From Helicobacteraceae bacterium (lineage in GTDB: Bacteria; Campylobacterota; Campylobacteria; Campylobacterales; Sulfurimonadaceae), in assembly GCA_027083665.1 (NCBI GenBank), contig JALWNV010000090.1, positions 1 to 6,184 on the forward strand: DNA of 6,184 nucleotides, in the 5' to 3' direction. The notes under the pieces are model-generated. The model was not told where the DNA came from and did not search any database. It saw only the letters and a program-made list of their open reading frames with translations. Below are positions 6,103-6,184 of this stretch, in pieces. Within the stretch, counting starts at the first letter, position 1. The number at the start of each line of letters is the position of its first letter. Made by a program: the position numbers and the translations under genes.

Positions 6103-6108
6103 TATAAT
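6103..6108 (+). promoter_or_regulatory. Candidate sigma-70 -10 box (TATAAT) for the next gene
   Basis: A perfect TATAAT lies in a strongly AT-rich run (6091-6120), 71 bases before the next start codon. No good -35 hexamer is found 17 bases upstream, which is common for Campylobacterota promoters, where AT-rich periodicity replaces the -35 box. Two rivals lie closer: TACAAT at 6135-6140, and CATAAT at 6143-6148 preceded by TGG, which would form an extended -10. I cannot tell which is used. Confidence 0.45.
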
Positions 6109-6178
6109 AAAAACCTTTTACCCTTCCTCATCGATACAATGGCATAATGGTCCTAGAGAACACTCGAAAGGTCATGTC

Positions 6179-6184
6179 ATGAAA
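6179..6184 (+). CDS. Start of a further gene (only Met-Lys in window)
   Basis: ATG AAA at 6179 is preceded by GAAAGG (6166-6171) at seven bases, a good ribosome-binding spacing. The nearer ATG at 6174 is excluded because it reads ATG TCA TGA and stops at once. The product cannot be judged from two codons. The 150-base gap with its own promoter-like boxes suggests a separate transcription unit. Confidence 0.55.

Noticed and set aside
5874..6131. Minus-strand frame covering the intergenic gap
   Set aside because: Its phenylalanine-rich part comes from the A16 tract and the rest is antisense to the methyltransferase. There is no ribosome site or domain.
6174..6176. ATG as start of the downstream gene
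   Set aside because: It reads ATG TCA TGA and stops after two codons; ATG 6179 has better ribosome-site spacing.
1..6184. CRISPR array, insertion sequence, tRNA or defence system
   Set aside because: No spaced direct repeats, terminal inverted repeats, cloverleaf or nuclease/transposase motifs were found; the window is filled by biosynthetic genes.

Overview
The window is a compact, single-strand (+) gene run of about 6 kb with high coding density and roughly 55-58% GC by eye. The best clue to the host is LpxB. Its N-terminus (SALEHSANIHL in place of the proteobacterial GEPSGD-type loop) and its blocks LLMDSSGFN, YYILPQAWAWK and SGTATLEASLIGTPFVLAY closely match the Helicobacter/Campylobacter form of the enzyme. 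I infer a member of Campylobacterota from one of the more GC-rich sulfur or hydrogen oxidising lineages; I cannot name the genus.

Region 1 (56-3823) is a lipid A module of four genes, lpxB - gnnB - gnnA - lpxA-like, each joined to the next by a 4-base ATGA overlap. The DegT/DnrJ aminotransferase (GnnB) and the Gfo/Idh/MocA dehydrogenase (GnnA) sit between lpxB and an lpxA homologue. This is the layout known for Acidithiobacillus ferrooxidans, where GnnA and GnnB turn UDP-GlcNAc into its 3-amino analogue, so that lipid A carries amide-linked acyl chains at position 3. The LpxA-like protein is the surprise. It keeps the left-handed beta-helix and the LpxA-type C-terminal signature. However, it has no histidine between residues 41 and 237, and proline occupies the position of the catalytic His125 of E. 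coli LpxA.

Region 2 (3833-5477) follows with gaps of 2-9 bases: a 155-residue protein I do not recognise, a divergent oxygen-dependent coproporphyrinogen III oxidase (HemF) that has lost much of the family signature, and a 44-residue protein with one membrane segment. Region 3 is a TehB-like SAM methyltransferase (5492-6028).

After it, 6029-6178 is an AT-rich gap with an A16 homopolymer and TATAAT-like promoter elements, leading to the start codon of a further gene at 6179. No RNA gene, CRISPR array, insertion sequence or clear rho-independent terminator was seen. The spacing suggests the eight genes could be one transcript linking envelope lipid A synthesis, a haem step and two accessory proteins.
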